A stretch of DNA of 19,997 nucleotides from Flavobacteriaceae bacterium. Its GTDB lineage: Bacteria; Bacteroidota; Bacteroidia; Flavobacteriales; Weeksellaceae. Positions 7,401-15,846 of this stretch are shown piece after piece (within the stretch, counting starts at the first letter, position 1; the number at the start of each line of letters is the position of its first letter). Made by a program: the position numbers and the translations under genes. The notes below the pieces were generated by a model that saw only the letters and a list, made by a program, of their open reading frames with translations, did no database searches and was not told where the DNA came from. Where the stretch lies: contig JAISSC010000036.1 of the NCBI GenBank assembly GCA_031273305.1, positions 1 through 19,997 on the forward strand, written 5' to 3'.

Positions 7401-7418
7401 TAACTTTTGATAAAGTTA
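7401..7418 (-). promoter_or_regulatory. Perfect palindrome before the aldo/keto reductase start (possible operator)
   Basis: TAACTTT (7401-7407) and AAAGTTA (7412-7418) form a perfect 7-bp inverted repeat with spacer TGAT, 6 bases upstream of the ATG. On the minus strand, bases 7418-7411 read TAACTTTA, one base off the TAnnTTTG box. It could be an operator over the promoter or a leader hairpin over the start codon. In such AT-rich DNA chance is possible. Confidence 0.3.
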
Positions 7419-7426
7419 CAAAAAAT

Positions 7427-7460
7427 AAAAAAAACCTCTCATAAATAGAGAGGTTTTTTT
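7427..7460 (-). terminator. Intrinsic terminator of the OmpA-family gene
   Basis: The stem AAAAAACCTCTC / GAGAGGTTTTTT (GC core CCTCTC/GAGAGG, 7-base loop) begins 35 bases after the OmpA stop codon and is followed on the minus strand by a long T-rich tract. It separates that gene from the aldo/keto reductase. Confidence 0.88.
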
Positions 7461-7494
7461 CATTATTTTATTCTGTTAACGTTAAATTTTCCGG

Positions 7495-9000
7495 TTATTC
7501 TACGCTTTCACCACTACTTTCAGTACTTTCAAATTCATCATCAAGTAACTTAAATATAACTCTTCTGTTCTCTCTGTTTTTCCATTCAGGACATCTGGTA
7601 GCAGGCTTACATTCAGGATATTTAGGATTTGAGTATCCCATTCCTCTTCCGGTTAATTGATAAGGAGGTACACCTTTTGAAACCAGATATTTGATAACAG
7701 AAGTCATACGTCTTTTAGACAGGTTAAAGTTGTATGCATCTGTACCTCTTGAGTCAGTATGACCTTCAACTAAAAATCTTGTATTTTGTCCGTATGTCAG
7801 AATAACGTCAGCTACCTGATCCAAAATAGGTTGTGATTCTACTAATATCTTATCGGAATCAAGGTTAAATTGTATTCCTCCCATAGTGGCAATTATTGCA
7901 TTTATTGCATCAGGAACATCTTTTGCTAAAGGACATCCGTGTAATTCAGGATTTTCATAGTTAGGAGGACCTGGGAAAGTAGGACATTTATCGTCAAGGT
8001 CAATGATTCCATCCAAATCCACATCTAAGGCTCTACCGGCACCGTCTACACGTGCACCTAAAGGAGTATCAAGCTCTCTGTCCCAATCGTCGCATACTCC
8101 GTCATCGTCTTTATCTCCGAACACACAGACTTCTAATTGTGCTGCGTCTGAAAGGGATGCAACTTTGTTGGTAACGCTAAATAGTTCTCTTAAAGGGTCT
8201 ATCCAAGCTAAATGTTCATTATGCTTTCCGACCTTATAGGTAATCCCAATAGAAGTAGTGACAAAATTATCACCTTTTGCTCCTTTGTGCAATTCTGCAT
8301 AGTGACCGTCATCTCCTGAGCCGTCAAATAATTCGTCTCCGGTGAACACATACATAGCTTTGGCGGTAGCATCAAAACTTCTGTTGATCTTATAGGTTAA
8401 TCCGACTCCGCCCTGAGCATATAAAGATGCTATTCCCAAAGGAATATCAGCATTTTTGGTGTATTCTGTCTCGCCCAATTGTCTATTTTTCATATAGGCT
8501 TTGTACTGTAAACTTCCAACTCCGAGATAAATATTGGCAGCCCACCGGTATGGTGAACGATTGTCAATCCTTCGGAGAATGGAAGATATTTTTAAATCTC
8601 CCAATAAAGAAAGTCCAACGTATTGGGTTTTTGCATCGATCATATCAATCGGTAGACCATTCAAATCATCAATTTCCCCATACCCTTGTCTGGTTTCACC
8701 ATATTGCCCTACTAAACTTAACCCGAACACGTGAGAAACTTGTTTATTAATGGAAAATTGAAAGTCATATCCGGCTCTCCATCTTCCTGATGCACCATTC
8801 TCCATAGAAGTAAAGTCAGCGGACTGTAACCATGGAATTCCTGCGAATATAGATACAGACCAATCATTAAATTGTCTTTGTTCATTGGTGAACTTTACAT
8901 AATCATCAGTAAAGTTACTGGTGTCCACATTTTGCGCCTGTGTTTTAAAGTAAACACAAAAAATCATAAATGCCGCAAGTAGAATACATTTTTTATTCAT
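7495..9000 (-). CDS. OmpA-family outer-membrane protein with TSP3-like calcium repeats
   Basis: Structural outer-membrane protein that anchors the membrane to peptidoglycan. The 501 residues begin with a Sec signal peptide (MNKKCILLAAFMIFCVYF, cleavage near TQA-QNV at 23). Residues about 25-280 are a predicted beta-barrel rich in alternating aromatic and polar strands. Two Asp-rich calcium-type repeats follow, DKDDDGVCDDWD (about 297-308) and DVDLDGIIDLDDKCP (from 326), a linker found in many Bacteroidota OmpA proteins. The C-terminal OmpA domain (about 370-490) contains FNLDSDKI, the peptidoglycan-binding EGHTDSRG with Asp416, the LSKRR segment and ENRRVIF. The gene has its own terminator. 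It is comparable to Bacteroidota major OmpA/P60-type porins; orthology to a named one is not claimed. Confidence 0.92.
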   Translation of the reverse strand: MNKKCILLAAFMIFCVYFKTQAQNVDTSNFTDDYVKFTNEQRQFNDWSVSIFAGIPWLQSADFTSMENGASGRWRAGYDFQFSINKQVSHVFGLSLVGQYGETRQGYGEIDDLNGLPIDMIDAKTQYVGLSLLGDLKISSILRRIDNRSPYRWAANIYLGVGSLQYKAYMKNRQLGETEYTKNADIPLGIASLYAQGGVGLTYKINRSFDATAKAMYVFTGDELFDGSGDDGHYAELHKGAKGDNFVTTSIGITYKVGKHNEHLAWIDPLRELFSVTNKVASLSDAAQLEVCVFGDKDDDGVCDDWDRELDTPLGARVDGAGRALDVDLDGIIDLDDKCPTFPGPPNYENPELHGCPLAKDVPDAINAIIATMGGIQFNLDSDKILVESQPILDQVADVILTYGQNTRFLVEGHTDSRGTDAYNFNLSKRRMTSVIKYLVSKGVPPYQLTGRGMGYSNPKYPECKPATRCPEWKNRENRRVIFKLLDDEFESTESSGESVE

Positions 9001-9087
9001 AACTCAAAATTATATTAGAAAATAATCAGTCTTTTTCTATGTGATTAAAGTTGTAAAAGTATCAATTTTTTTTGAAAAAAAAAATAT

Positions 9088-9498
9088 TTAAGTCATTTGA
9101 TGTAAAATTTTTTTTGAAAACCCTCTTTTTAACGTATGTGCTGAATGAGGAATTTTTAATTTTTTCGATTGAAACCTGACTGTATTAAAGTAAATTATAT
9201 CAATATCAATAATTCTATCCTCGTATTTATTGCTGATAGAAGAATCAATAACTCTACCTAATCTGTGTTCAATATTTTTTAAACGGTGCAATAATTGGAC
9301 AGGAGAAAGTAAAGTATAGATAACTATTCCTATGTTTAAATAAAAATTCTCCGATTCATAACCTTCCGGAGCAGATTCCAGTAAATCCGATCTTTGCTTT
9401 ATTTCTCCAATTTCGTGTTCTATAAGGAATAAAGCCTCCTCAATATTATTTTTTTTATTTCCTAAGTTACTCCCAAGTAACAAAACCACCCTATTCAT
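9088..9498 (-). CDS. folK: 2-amino-4-hydroxy-6-hydroxymethyldihydropteridine pyrophosphokinase (HPPK), short form
   Basis: Transfers pyrophosphate from ATP to hydroxymethyl-dihydropterin in folate synthesis, in the cytosol. The N-terminal LLLGSNLGNKKNNI (7-19) and FYLNIGIVI match the family, and YEDRIIDIDII (92-102) carries the two magnesium-binding aspartates Asp98 and Asp100. IPHS with His118 and RGF (125-127) follow. At 136 residues it is shorter than E. coli HPPK (about 159) and stops about ten residues after RGF, so most of the last helical segment is absent. The DNA there contains an eight-A run, but no alternative frame continues a recognisable tail. It may be a natural short form or slightly eroded; core residues are kept. 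It is divergent from sppA with a 29-base gap, an arrangement I cannot tie to shared function. Confidence 0.88.
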   Translation of the reverse strand: MNRVVLLLGSNLGNKKNNIEEALFLIEHEIGEIKQRSDLLESAPEGYESENFYLNIGIVIYTLLSPVQLLHRLKNIEHRLGRVIDSSISNKYEDRIIDIDIIYFNTVRFQSKKLKIPHSAHTLKRGFSKKILHQMT

Positions 9499-9527
9499 AT
9501 ACTAATCAAAATATTTAATGCAAAGAA

Positions 9528-11300
9528 ATGAAAAAATTTGTAATTCAGGTATTGGCGACTATTATAGGAATCTTATTAATAACCGGATTATCCGTCTTGG
9601 GACTGTTATTCTTTATAGTTTCCTCAAGTTCTTCAAAACCAACCATCAAAGACAATTCCATATTGGAAATCACTTTGAACCGGTCTATTATGGAAAATCC
9701 TAATGAAAGGGAAATGTCAATATTTTCCATAGAGGATAAAACAAATGTATATTTAAAGGATATACTGGATTTGATAAAATATGCAAAGACCGATGATAAG
9801 ATAAAGGGTATAAGTTTAAAACTTTCCGATCCGGAGGGAGGATATGCGGAGATTTCCGAAATACGTCAGGCATTGGAAGATTTTAAGAAGAGTAAAAAAT
9901 TTATATATTCTTATAGCAACGATTGTTCTCAAAAAGCCTATTATCTGGCATCTGTGGCAGATTCATTATTTCTAAACCCTAATGCCATTATGGAAGTGGC
10001 AGGATTGTCTACGGAAGTTTTATTCTTTAAAAATCTGGGAGAAAAATATGGCATAGACTTTGAAATTATTCGACATGGGCAATATAAATCGGCAGTGGAA
10101 CCGTACATTAGAGAAAATCTCTCAAACGAGAATCGATTGCAATTAACTGAACTGTTGAACAGCATATGGTCAAAAATTTCAGGAGATATAGCCGTTTCGA
10201 GGAAAATATCGGTAGAAAATATCAATATAATTGCAGACAGCCTATATGGTTTTATTCCTGAATTGTCTTTGCAACACAAATTAGTGGATAAATTAGTGAA
10301 TGAAACCGAATATGACCGGATAATAAAAACCAAACTGGGAATTTCCGAAGGGGATAAACTTAGTAAAATTTCTTTATCAAAATATAAAGATGTAGCAGAC
10401 TTGGCATCCTACAACAAAAATAAAATAGCCATAATATATGCCACCGGAGAGATTTATACAGGAAAGGGAGATAATGGTATTTATTCTAAAACAGTAATTA
10501 ACCAGATAAAGGAAATAAGAGACGATGATGATATAAAGGCTGTAGTGTTGAGGATCAATTCTCCGGGAGGAAGTGCCAATGCTTCCGCAGAGATCTTACA
10601 TGAATTGGAGGAGCTTAAAAAGAAAAAGCCACTATTGGTGTCTTTTAGCGATGTAGCCGCTTCCGGAGGATATTATATAGCGATGGCAGCAGATAAGATA
10701 TATGCTCAGGAAAATACCATAACAGGTTCCATAGGAGTGCTGGGGATGGTTCCCAACGTGAAAAAATTAGCCAATAATGTGGGAATTACTTCCGATTATG
10801 TTTCAACAAACACCAATTCCTTATATTATTCTTTGACGCAGGGAACTTCCCAAGATTTGAGAAACATCATGACCAAAGGAGTAGAAATGACCTATAAAAA
10901 ATTTGTAGGAGTTGTAATGAAAGGACGGAAGATGACCTTTAATCAGGTAGATGCTCTGGGAGGAGGCAGAGTATGGAGCGGTAAAGATGCGGTAGATAAC
11001 GGATTGGTAGACGAAATAGGAACCTTTGATGATGCCATTGCATTTGCAGCTAAAAAGGCAAAACTTACCCAATATAGCATTGTTTCTTATCCGCAGGAAA
11101 AATCTTCATGGGAGTCTCTTTTAGGTAAAATGAAATCGGAAGAGGAAGAAGACGAGGAAGAGATCGAGATGGAAATTACAGATAAATTGATAAGAAAAGA
11201 GTTGGGGAAAGAAAAATACCGACTTTACCAAAAAATAAAAAATCCGGATAAAGAACAAGGAATCATGTATCTGATGCCTTTTGAATTAACCATTAGGTAA
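9528..11300 (+). CDS. sppA: Signal peptide peptidase SppA, 67 kDa type (protease IV)
   Basis: Membrane-anchored serine protease that degrades cleaved signal peptides, active site on the periplasmic side. It has 590 residues, the two-domain long form. There is a single N-terminal membrane segment (about 5-33). In the first domain RHGQYKSAVEPY (182-193) supplies the catalytic Lys187, and in the second DVAASGGYY contains the nucleophile Ser379. INSPGGSANAS precedes it and TITGSIGVLG follows. The Lys in the first repeat and Ser in the second match the Ser/Lys dyad known for E. coli SppA. The acidic patch near the C-terminus (EEEEDEEEIEMEI) is a local feature. It is followed by a 136-base gap with the mreB promoter, so it is likely a separate unit from the mre operon. 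Confidence 0.95.
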   Translation: MKKFVIQVLATIIGILLITGLSVLGLLFFIVSSSSSKPTIKDNSILEITLNRSIMENPNEREMSIFSIEDKTNVYLKDILDLIKYAKTDDKIKGISLKLSDPEGGYAEISEIRQALEDFKKSKKFIYSYSNDCSQKAYYLASVADSLFLNPNAIMEVAGLSTEVLFFKNLGEKYGIDFEIIRHGQYKSAVEPYIRENLSNENRLQLTELLNSIWSKISGDIAVSRKISVENINIIADSLYGFIPELSLQHKLVDKLVNETEYDRIIKTKLGISEGDKLSKISLSKYKDVADLASYNKNKIAIIYATGEIYTGKGDNGIYSKTVINQIKEIRDDDDIKAVVLRINSPGGSANASAEILHELEELKKKKPLLVSFSDVAASGGYYIAMAADKIYAQENTITGSIGVLGMVPNVKKLANNVGITSDYVSTNTNSLYYSLTQGTSQDLRNIMTKGVEMTYKKFVGVVMKGRKMTFNQVDALGGGRVWSGKDAVDNGLVDEIGTFDDAIAFAAKKAKLTQYSIVSYPQEKSSWESLLGKMKSEEEEDEEEIEMEITDKLIRKELGKEKYRLYQKIKNPDKEQGIMYLMPFELTIR

Positions 11301-11359
11301 CAGATGAACTATTTTAACTAAAAATATTCCAAGTACTATATTATTTCAATAAGATGTTA

Positions 11360-11367
11360 TATATTTG
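11360..11367 (+). promoter_or_regulatory. Candidate -7 promoter box of the mreB operon
   Basis: TATATTTG is an exact TAnnTTTG match about 70 bases before the mreB ATG. Transcription would begin near 11373. A -33 TTG at the expected distance is not visible. Confidence 0.5.
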
Positions 11368-11375
11368 CACTGCTT

Positions 11376-11398
11376 TATCACTTCTTTAAGGAGTGATA
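11376..11398 (+). promoter_or_regulatory. 5' leader stem-loop of the mreB operon
   Basis: TATCACTTC (11376-11384) pairs with GGAGTGATA (11390-11398) around TTTAA: 9 bp with one G-T wobble. It would lie at the extreme 5' end of the mRNA if the -7 box at 11360-11367 is used. No U tract follows, so it is not a good sppA terminator. A role in protecting or regulating the leader is inference. Confidence 0.45.
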
Positions 11399-11436
11399 TT
11401 TACTAATCTAAAAATTTACAATATTTACTAGTTTAA

Positions 11437-12465
11437 ATGGGATTATTTGATTTTCTGACACAAGAAATAGCAATAGATTTAGGGACAGCAAATACCCTGA
11501 TCATTCATAATAATAAAGTAGTGGTAGACAGCCCTTCCATCGTAGCCATAGATAGAAGAACCGGGAAACCTATCGCCGTAGGAGAAACCGCCAAGCAGAT
11601 GCAGGGAAAAACCCATGATGATATAAAAACCATACGTCCTCTCAAAGACGGAGTTATAGCCGATTTTGCTGCTTCAGAGCACATGATTAGAGAATTTATT
11701 AAGCAAATTCCCGGAATTAAAGGTAAGATTTTTAACCCTTCGCTTAGAATGGTTATCTGCATTCCTTCCGGAATCACTGAAGTAGAAAAAAGAGCCGTAA
11801 AAGACTCCGCAGCCCACGTAAATGCCAAAGATGTCAAATTAATCTATGAACCTATGGCAGCAGCTATAGGAGTAGGGATAGATGTTACCCAGCCTAAAGG
11901 AAACATGATCATCGACATAGGAGGAGGAACAACGGAAATTGCAGTTATAGCCTTAGGAGGGATAGTATGCGATAATTCCATAAAAATTGCAGGTGACGTA
12001 TTCACAAACGATATAGTATATTACTTAAGAACTCACCATAATCTATATATCGGAGAAAAAACGGCAGAACATATCAAGATGGAAGTAGGTTCAGCCTTAG
12101 AAGAATTGGATAATCCTCCGGAAGACTTGCCGGTACAAGGTCGTGACCTGATTACAGGAAAACCTAAGGAGATTATGGTCAACTATAAAGAAATGGCACG
12201 AGCATTGGATAAATCTATCCTGAGGATAGAAGATGCCATTATGGAAACTTTATCCAGAACACCTCCGGAATTATCCGCAGACATATATAACACAGGGATA
12301 TATCTGGCAGGAGGAGGAGCCTTATTAAGAGGATTAGACCAAAGGATCATCAAAAAAACAGGACTGCCTGTGTTTATAGCCGATGATCCGCTAAGAGCCG
12401 TAGTAAGAGGAACAGGAATTGCGTTGAAAAATATTGAAAAATTTGAGAATTTCCTAATTAAATAA
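11437..12465 (+). CDS. mreB: Rod shape-determining protein MreB (bacterial actin)
   Basis: Forms membrane-bound ATP-dependent filaments that guide lateral wall synthesis by the elongasome. The 342 residues are typical. Visible parts are the short amphipathic membrane-binding start (MGLFDFLTQ), phosphate-1 motif AIDLGTANTLI (12-22), YEPMAAAIG with the conserved Glu138, phosphate-2 motif IDIGGGTTEIAV (159-170) and the adenosine-side AGGGALLRGL (291-300). First gene of the mreBCD-mrdAB operon; mreC starts 14 bases downstream. It implies a rod or short-rod cell, since cocci usually lose this operon. Confidence 0.97.
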   Translation: MGLFDFLTQEIAIDLGTANTLIIHNNKVVVDSPSIVAIDRRTGKPIAVGETAKQMQGKTHDDIKTIRPLKDGVIADFAASEHMIREFIKQIPGIKGKIFNPSLRMVICIPSGITEVEKRAVKDSAAHVNAKDVKLIYEPMAAAIGVGIDVTQPKGNMIIDIGGGTTEIAVIALGGIVCDNSIKIAGDVFTNDIVYYLRTHHNLYIGEKTAEHIKMEVGSALEELDNPPEDLPVQGRDLITGKPKEIMVNYKEMARALDKSILRIEDAIMETLSRTPPELSADIYNTGIYLAGGGALLRGLDQRIIKKTGLPVFIADDPLRAVVRGTGIALKNIEKFENFLIK

Positions 12466-12479
12466 TAACCTTTGTATTA

Positions 12480-13310
12480 ATGTCTGTATTGGTATATTTC
12501 CTATCAAAAAATAGTAAATTCCTATTATTTTTATTCCTACAGATATTAGCTCTCTTCTTTACCTTTAACAGGAATCTATATCATAACTCTCTGATAGAAA
12601 GAAAAATTGTTTCCTTTAAGGGCTTAGTAGATGATAAAATATCCAATGTTACCCATTACTTTAACCTCAAACAGGAAAACGAACGTTTATTAGAAGAAAA
12701 TAAACAATACAGGAATATGTTTTTGGGCAAAACTCAGAAAATTAAACCGGAATTTTTTGCAATGCTGGACTCCACAAGATACCAACAAAAATATTATTAC
12801 ACTACAGCAGAAATAATATCGAACTCCATAACCCGTTCGGATAACTACCTGATCATAGACAGAGGAACAGCACAGGGAGTAGATGCAGAGATGGGAGTAG
12901 TAACATCGACAGGAGTAGTGGGAATGGTCATAAACTCCACAAAAAATTACTCAAAAGTAATGTCTATCCTTAACAAGAATGCAAGAATAAATGCACGGCT
13001 AAAATCCAGTAAATACTATGGCACACTTGTTTGGGAGGGAGAAGACCCGCGTATTATGAGACTGTCCGACATACCTAAATACGTAGGAGTGAAAATAGGA
13101 GATACCATAGAGACCGATGGAAAATCCCGTATTTATCCGGAAGGTATCCTGATAGGAAGAGTGAGCAGTAAAATAATTGATGAAGAATCAGGAAACTGGA
13201 ATATCGCCGTAGAGCTGTTTCAGGATATGGGAAACATACAGAAAGTTTATGTTGTAGATAAACTGGACAAGACAGAAATAAAAAGTTTGAAAGACTCAAT
13301 CAATAACTAA
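12480..13310 (+). CDS. mreC: Rod shape-determining protein MreC
   Basis: Inner-membrane protein with a periplasmic body that links MreB and MreD to PBP2 and activates it. It has 276 residues: a hydrophobic membrane segment about 12-30, a coiled coil about 55-80 (LKQENERLLEENKQYRNM), then a beta-rich MreC core containing SNSITRSDNYLIIDRG, GVVTSTGVVGMV and ARLKSSKYYGTLVWEG. The stop codon TAA shares its last A with the mreD ATG, so translation is probably coupled. The gene follows mreB after 14 bases. Confidence 0.94.
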   Translation: MSVLVYFLSKNSKFLLFLFLQILALFFTFNRNLYHNSLIERKIVSFKGLVDDKISNVTHYFNLKQENERLLEENKQYRNMFLGKTQKIKPEFFAMLDSTRYQQKYYYTTAEIISNSITRSDNYLIIDRGTAQGVDAEMGVVTSTGVVGMVINSTKNYSKVMSILNKNARINARLKSSKYYGTLVWEGEDPRIMRLSDIPKYVGVKIGDTIETDGKSRIYPEGILIGRVSSKIIDEESGNWNIAVELFQDMGNIQKVYVVDKLDKTEIKSLKDSINN

Positions 13311-13825
13311 TGCTGAATAAAACTTTTTTCAATAACCTTATTATAATTCCGATTCTCATATTGGTACAGATATTTGTGTTCAATAATATCTTTTTTTTTT
13401 ATAAATACAACCCATTCATATATATAATCTGGATCATCTTTTACCCTTATAACAAATCAGGTACATACTGGTTCCTGATCTTTTCATTCCTTTTAGGTCT
13501 GGGGGTAGATTGCTTTATGGATACAGGAGGAGTTAACGCTTTCGCTTCCCTCTTAATAGCCTACCTCAGGAATCCTGTTATACGTTACGTATCCGACCTT
13601 CATAAAGACATGAAACTGTTTAACTTCTCAGATATAAATATAATTCAATTAGCTTCATATATCCTGTTGATCGTATCCATACATCACCTGTGTTTATTCT
13701 TTTTGGAAAGTATGAAACTGTCGATGTTGCTGATGGTTGTAAAAGACGCTTTAATAACAACCGTTTTTTCATTCCTATTCATAATAGTCATTTATGCATT
13801 TTTAAAAAACAGTATTGAAAGGTGA
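13310..13825 (+). CDS. mreD: Rod shape-determining protein MreD
   Basis: Small polytopic inner-membrane component of the elongasome. It has 171 residues and several hydrophobic segments: about 9-28, 34-47, 53-70 (LIFSFLLGLGVDCFMDTGG), about 111-130 and 140-165. GVDCFMDTGGVNAFA is the loop that is best conserved in Bacteroidota MreD. Sequence is weakly conserved in this family; the position between mreC and the PBP2 gene makes the call firm. Its TGA overlaps the GTG start of the next gene by four bases. Confidence 0.93.
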   Translation: MLNKTFFNNLIIIPILILVQIFVFNNIFFFYKYNPFIYIIWIIFYPYNKSGTYWFLIFSFLLGLGVDCFMDTGGVNAFASLLIAYLRNPVIRYVSDLHKDMKLFNFSDINIIQLASYILLIVSIHHLCLFFLESMKLSMLLMVVKDALITTVFSFLFIIVIYAFLKNSIER

Positions 13826-15840
13826 AAAAATTCCAAATTCTAATATGGATACTGGCTTTTTTTACAATAGTATTTATTGCACGCATATCCTATTTTCAAT
13901 TATTTACCGAAAAATACAAGCTAAATGCAGCCAACACCTCCGTAAAAGCGGAATATCAAATACCTTTGAGAGGTTATATAACTGACCGCAACGGTAAAAT
14001 ATTAGTAGGAAACACACCTTCCTATGAATTAACCTTTGTTCAGGCTCAGATGGAAAAAGATTTCGATACTCTTAGCTTTTGCAGACTGGTCAATATAACC
14101 AAACCCGAATTTATAAAGATAATCAATAACATAAAAACGAGTAAAAACTATTCCAAACTGGTTCCCATGACTTTTATCAAAGGGTTGACCGGTGAAGATT
14201 TGGCAAGGATACAGGAAAAAATTTTCAAATACAACGCCTTTTCCATCATTAGAACTCCGGAAAGGAATTATCTGGTACATTCCGCAGGAAATATTTTGGG
14301 ATATATAAATGAAGTAAACGATAAATATATCAAATCGGATTCCACGTATTATATGCCCGGAAATCTTGCAGGAATGGCAGGCGTTGAAAAGTCATATGAG
14401 AAATATCTGCGGGGCATCAAAGGGATAAGGTACATACAAAAAGACCGCCAGCTAAGGAGCATAGGCTCTTACAAAAATGGAGAATATGATCAGGAAATGC
14501 ATAGCGGTAAGGATATTACCCTCACCATAGATTACGAACTTCAGGAGTTGGCAGAAAAACTGTTGACCAACAAAAGAGGAGGGATAGTAGCCCTCGACCC
14601 GAATAATGGAGAAATATTGGTAATGGCCTCCTCCCCTGTCATAGACCCTTCCGTATTTACAGGTCGGGATAAAAACAAACATATCCATTCCTTACAGGTA
14701 GATTCCATTAATAAGCCTATGTATGACAGAGCAGTTCAGGCTTCTTACCCTCCGGGATCACCCTTTAAACTCGTCAACGGACTGGTAGCCATGCAGATGG
14801 GAGTAATTGATGAAAACACTACTTTCGTTTGCAAACACGGATTTCATTATGGAAAAAGAAGGATAAGATGCCATTGCGGATACTTTTACGTTCCCATAAC
14901 AATAGATAAAGCCATCCAAAAATCCTGTAATAATTATTTCGCTGAAACCTATGTGAAAATTTTAAGTAAATATCCCGAAAATATAGAAAAAAGCATAAAC
15001 GAATGGAGTGATATTATGAAAAGTTTCGGGGTGGGAGACTATATGCATAATGATTTGGCGGTAGGAAGTAAAGGAAATATTCCGGATGCGGACTACTATA
15101 ACCGACGATACGGAAAAGATAAATGGAATATATATACAATTATATCAAATTCTATCGGACAAGGAGAAATTCTGGCAACCCCGCTTCAGATAGCCAATTA
15201 TACTGCCGCTATCGCAAACAGAGGTTTTTTCTATACCCCGCATATAGTAAAAGCCATCGACGGTAAGCCGATTACAGACCCTAATTATACCCGACCGAAA
15301 AAGACTAAAGTAGACAGAAAATATTTCGATATTGTCAACAAGGGGATGGAAATGGTGATTTTGAGCGGTACCGGACACAGAATCGCCACAAAGGCATTCA
15401 GTCAGGAGGGAAAAACAGGAACTTCTCAGAACCCACACGGAAAAGACCATTCCATATTTGTATTAATAGCTCCGGCAGATAAACCTAAGATTGCAATAGC
15501 CGTAGTAGTGGAAAACGGCGGATTTGGAGCCACATATGCCGCCCCGATTGCCTCACTTATCGCCGAAAAATATCTGACCGGAACCATAGAAAGAACAGCT
15601 CTGGAAGAAAGTCTGGAAAAGACCGACCTGCGGGGAGAATATGCAAGACAATGGATTGAGTATCTAAAAAGAATCGGCAAATATATTCCGCCGAATTTAG
15701 ACCAAGCCACGATAGATACCATTAAGAAGATTCAATCAGATAAAAAACTAACGGCAAAAGAAAAGCAAAAATTAATACAAAAAATTATAAATCAGGAGAG
15801 TATGAAACCTAAGAGTTTAGATGATTTCATCGGAGATTAA
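13822..15840 (+). CDS. mrdA: Penicillin-binding protein 2 (elongation transpeptidase)
   Basis: Class B PBP that cross-links peptidoglycan during elongation with RodA; membrane-anchored with a periplasmic catalytic domain. The 672 residues start at GTG within the GTGA overlap with mreD; the nearby ATG is out of frame. Membrane anchor about 4-24, PBP dimer/pedestal domain from DRNGKILVGNTPSYEL, transpeptidase motifs SPFK (Ser313, Lys316), SCN (368-370) and KTGT (531-534). Between the first two motifs is a Cys/His cluster (Cys337, His339, His342, Cys350, His351, Cys352). E. coli and Acinetobacter PBP2 are known to have a zinc site in this zone, so a metal or disulfide function is plausible. The C-terminal ~50 residues after the transpeptidase domain are highly charged, rich in Lys. 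Confidence 0.96.
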   Translation: MKKFQILIWILAFFTIVFIARISYFQLFTEKYKLNAANTSVKAEYQIPLRGYITDRNGKILVGNTPSYELTFVQAQMEKDFDTLSFCRLVNITKPEFIKIINNIKTSKNYSKLVPMTFIKGLTGEDLARIQEKIFKYNAFSIIRTPERNYLVHSAGNILGYINEVNDKYIKSDSTYYMPGNLAGMAGVEKSYEKYLRGIKGIRYIQKDRQLRSIGSYKNGEYDQEMHSGKDITLTIDYELQELAEKLLTNKRGGIVALDPNNGEILVMASSPVIDPSVFTGRDKNKHIHSLQVDSINKPMYDRAVQASYPPGSPFKLVNGLVAMQMGVIDENTTFVCKHGFHYGKRRIRCHCGYFYVPITIDKAIQKSCNNYFAETYVKILSKYPENIEKSINEWSDIMKSFGVGDYMHNDLAVGSKGNIPDADYYNRRYGKDKWNIYTIISNSIGQGEILATPLQIANYTAAIANRGFFYTPHIVKAIDGKPITDPNYTRPKKTKVDRKYFDIVNKGMEMVILSGTGHRIATKAFSQEGKTGTSQNPHGKDHSIFVLIAPADKPKIAIAVVVENGGFGATYAAPIASLIAEKYLTGTIERTALEESLEKTDLRGEYARQWIEYLKRIGKYIPPNLDQATIDTIKKIQSDKKLTAKEKQKLIQKIINQESMKPKSLDDFIGD

Positions 15841-15846
15841 GAGAAT

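Noticed and set aside
9005..9012. TAATTTTG on the minus strand as the promoter of the OmpA-family gene
   Set aside because: It matches the -7 box but ends only four bases before the ATG, so transcription would start inside the coding region. The real promoter is probably further upstream and I could not place it.
13838..13850. ATG start for PBP2 near 13845 in place of the GTG
   Set aside because: That ATG is out of frame (the in-frame codons read ATA TGG); the GTG overlapping the mreD stop is the only start that keeps the membrane anchor.
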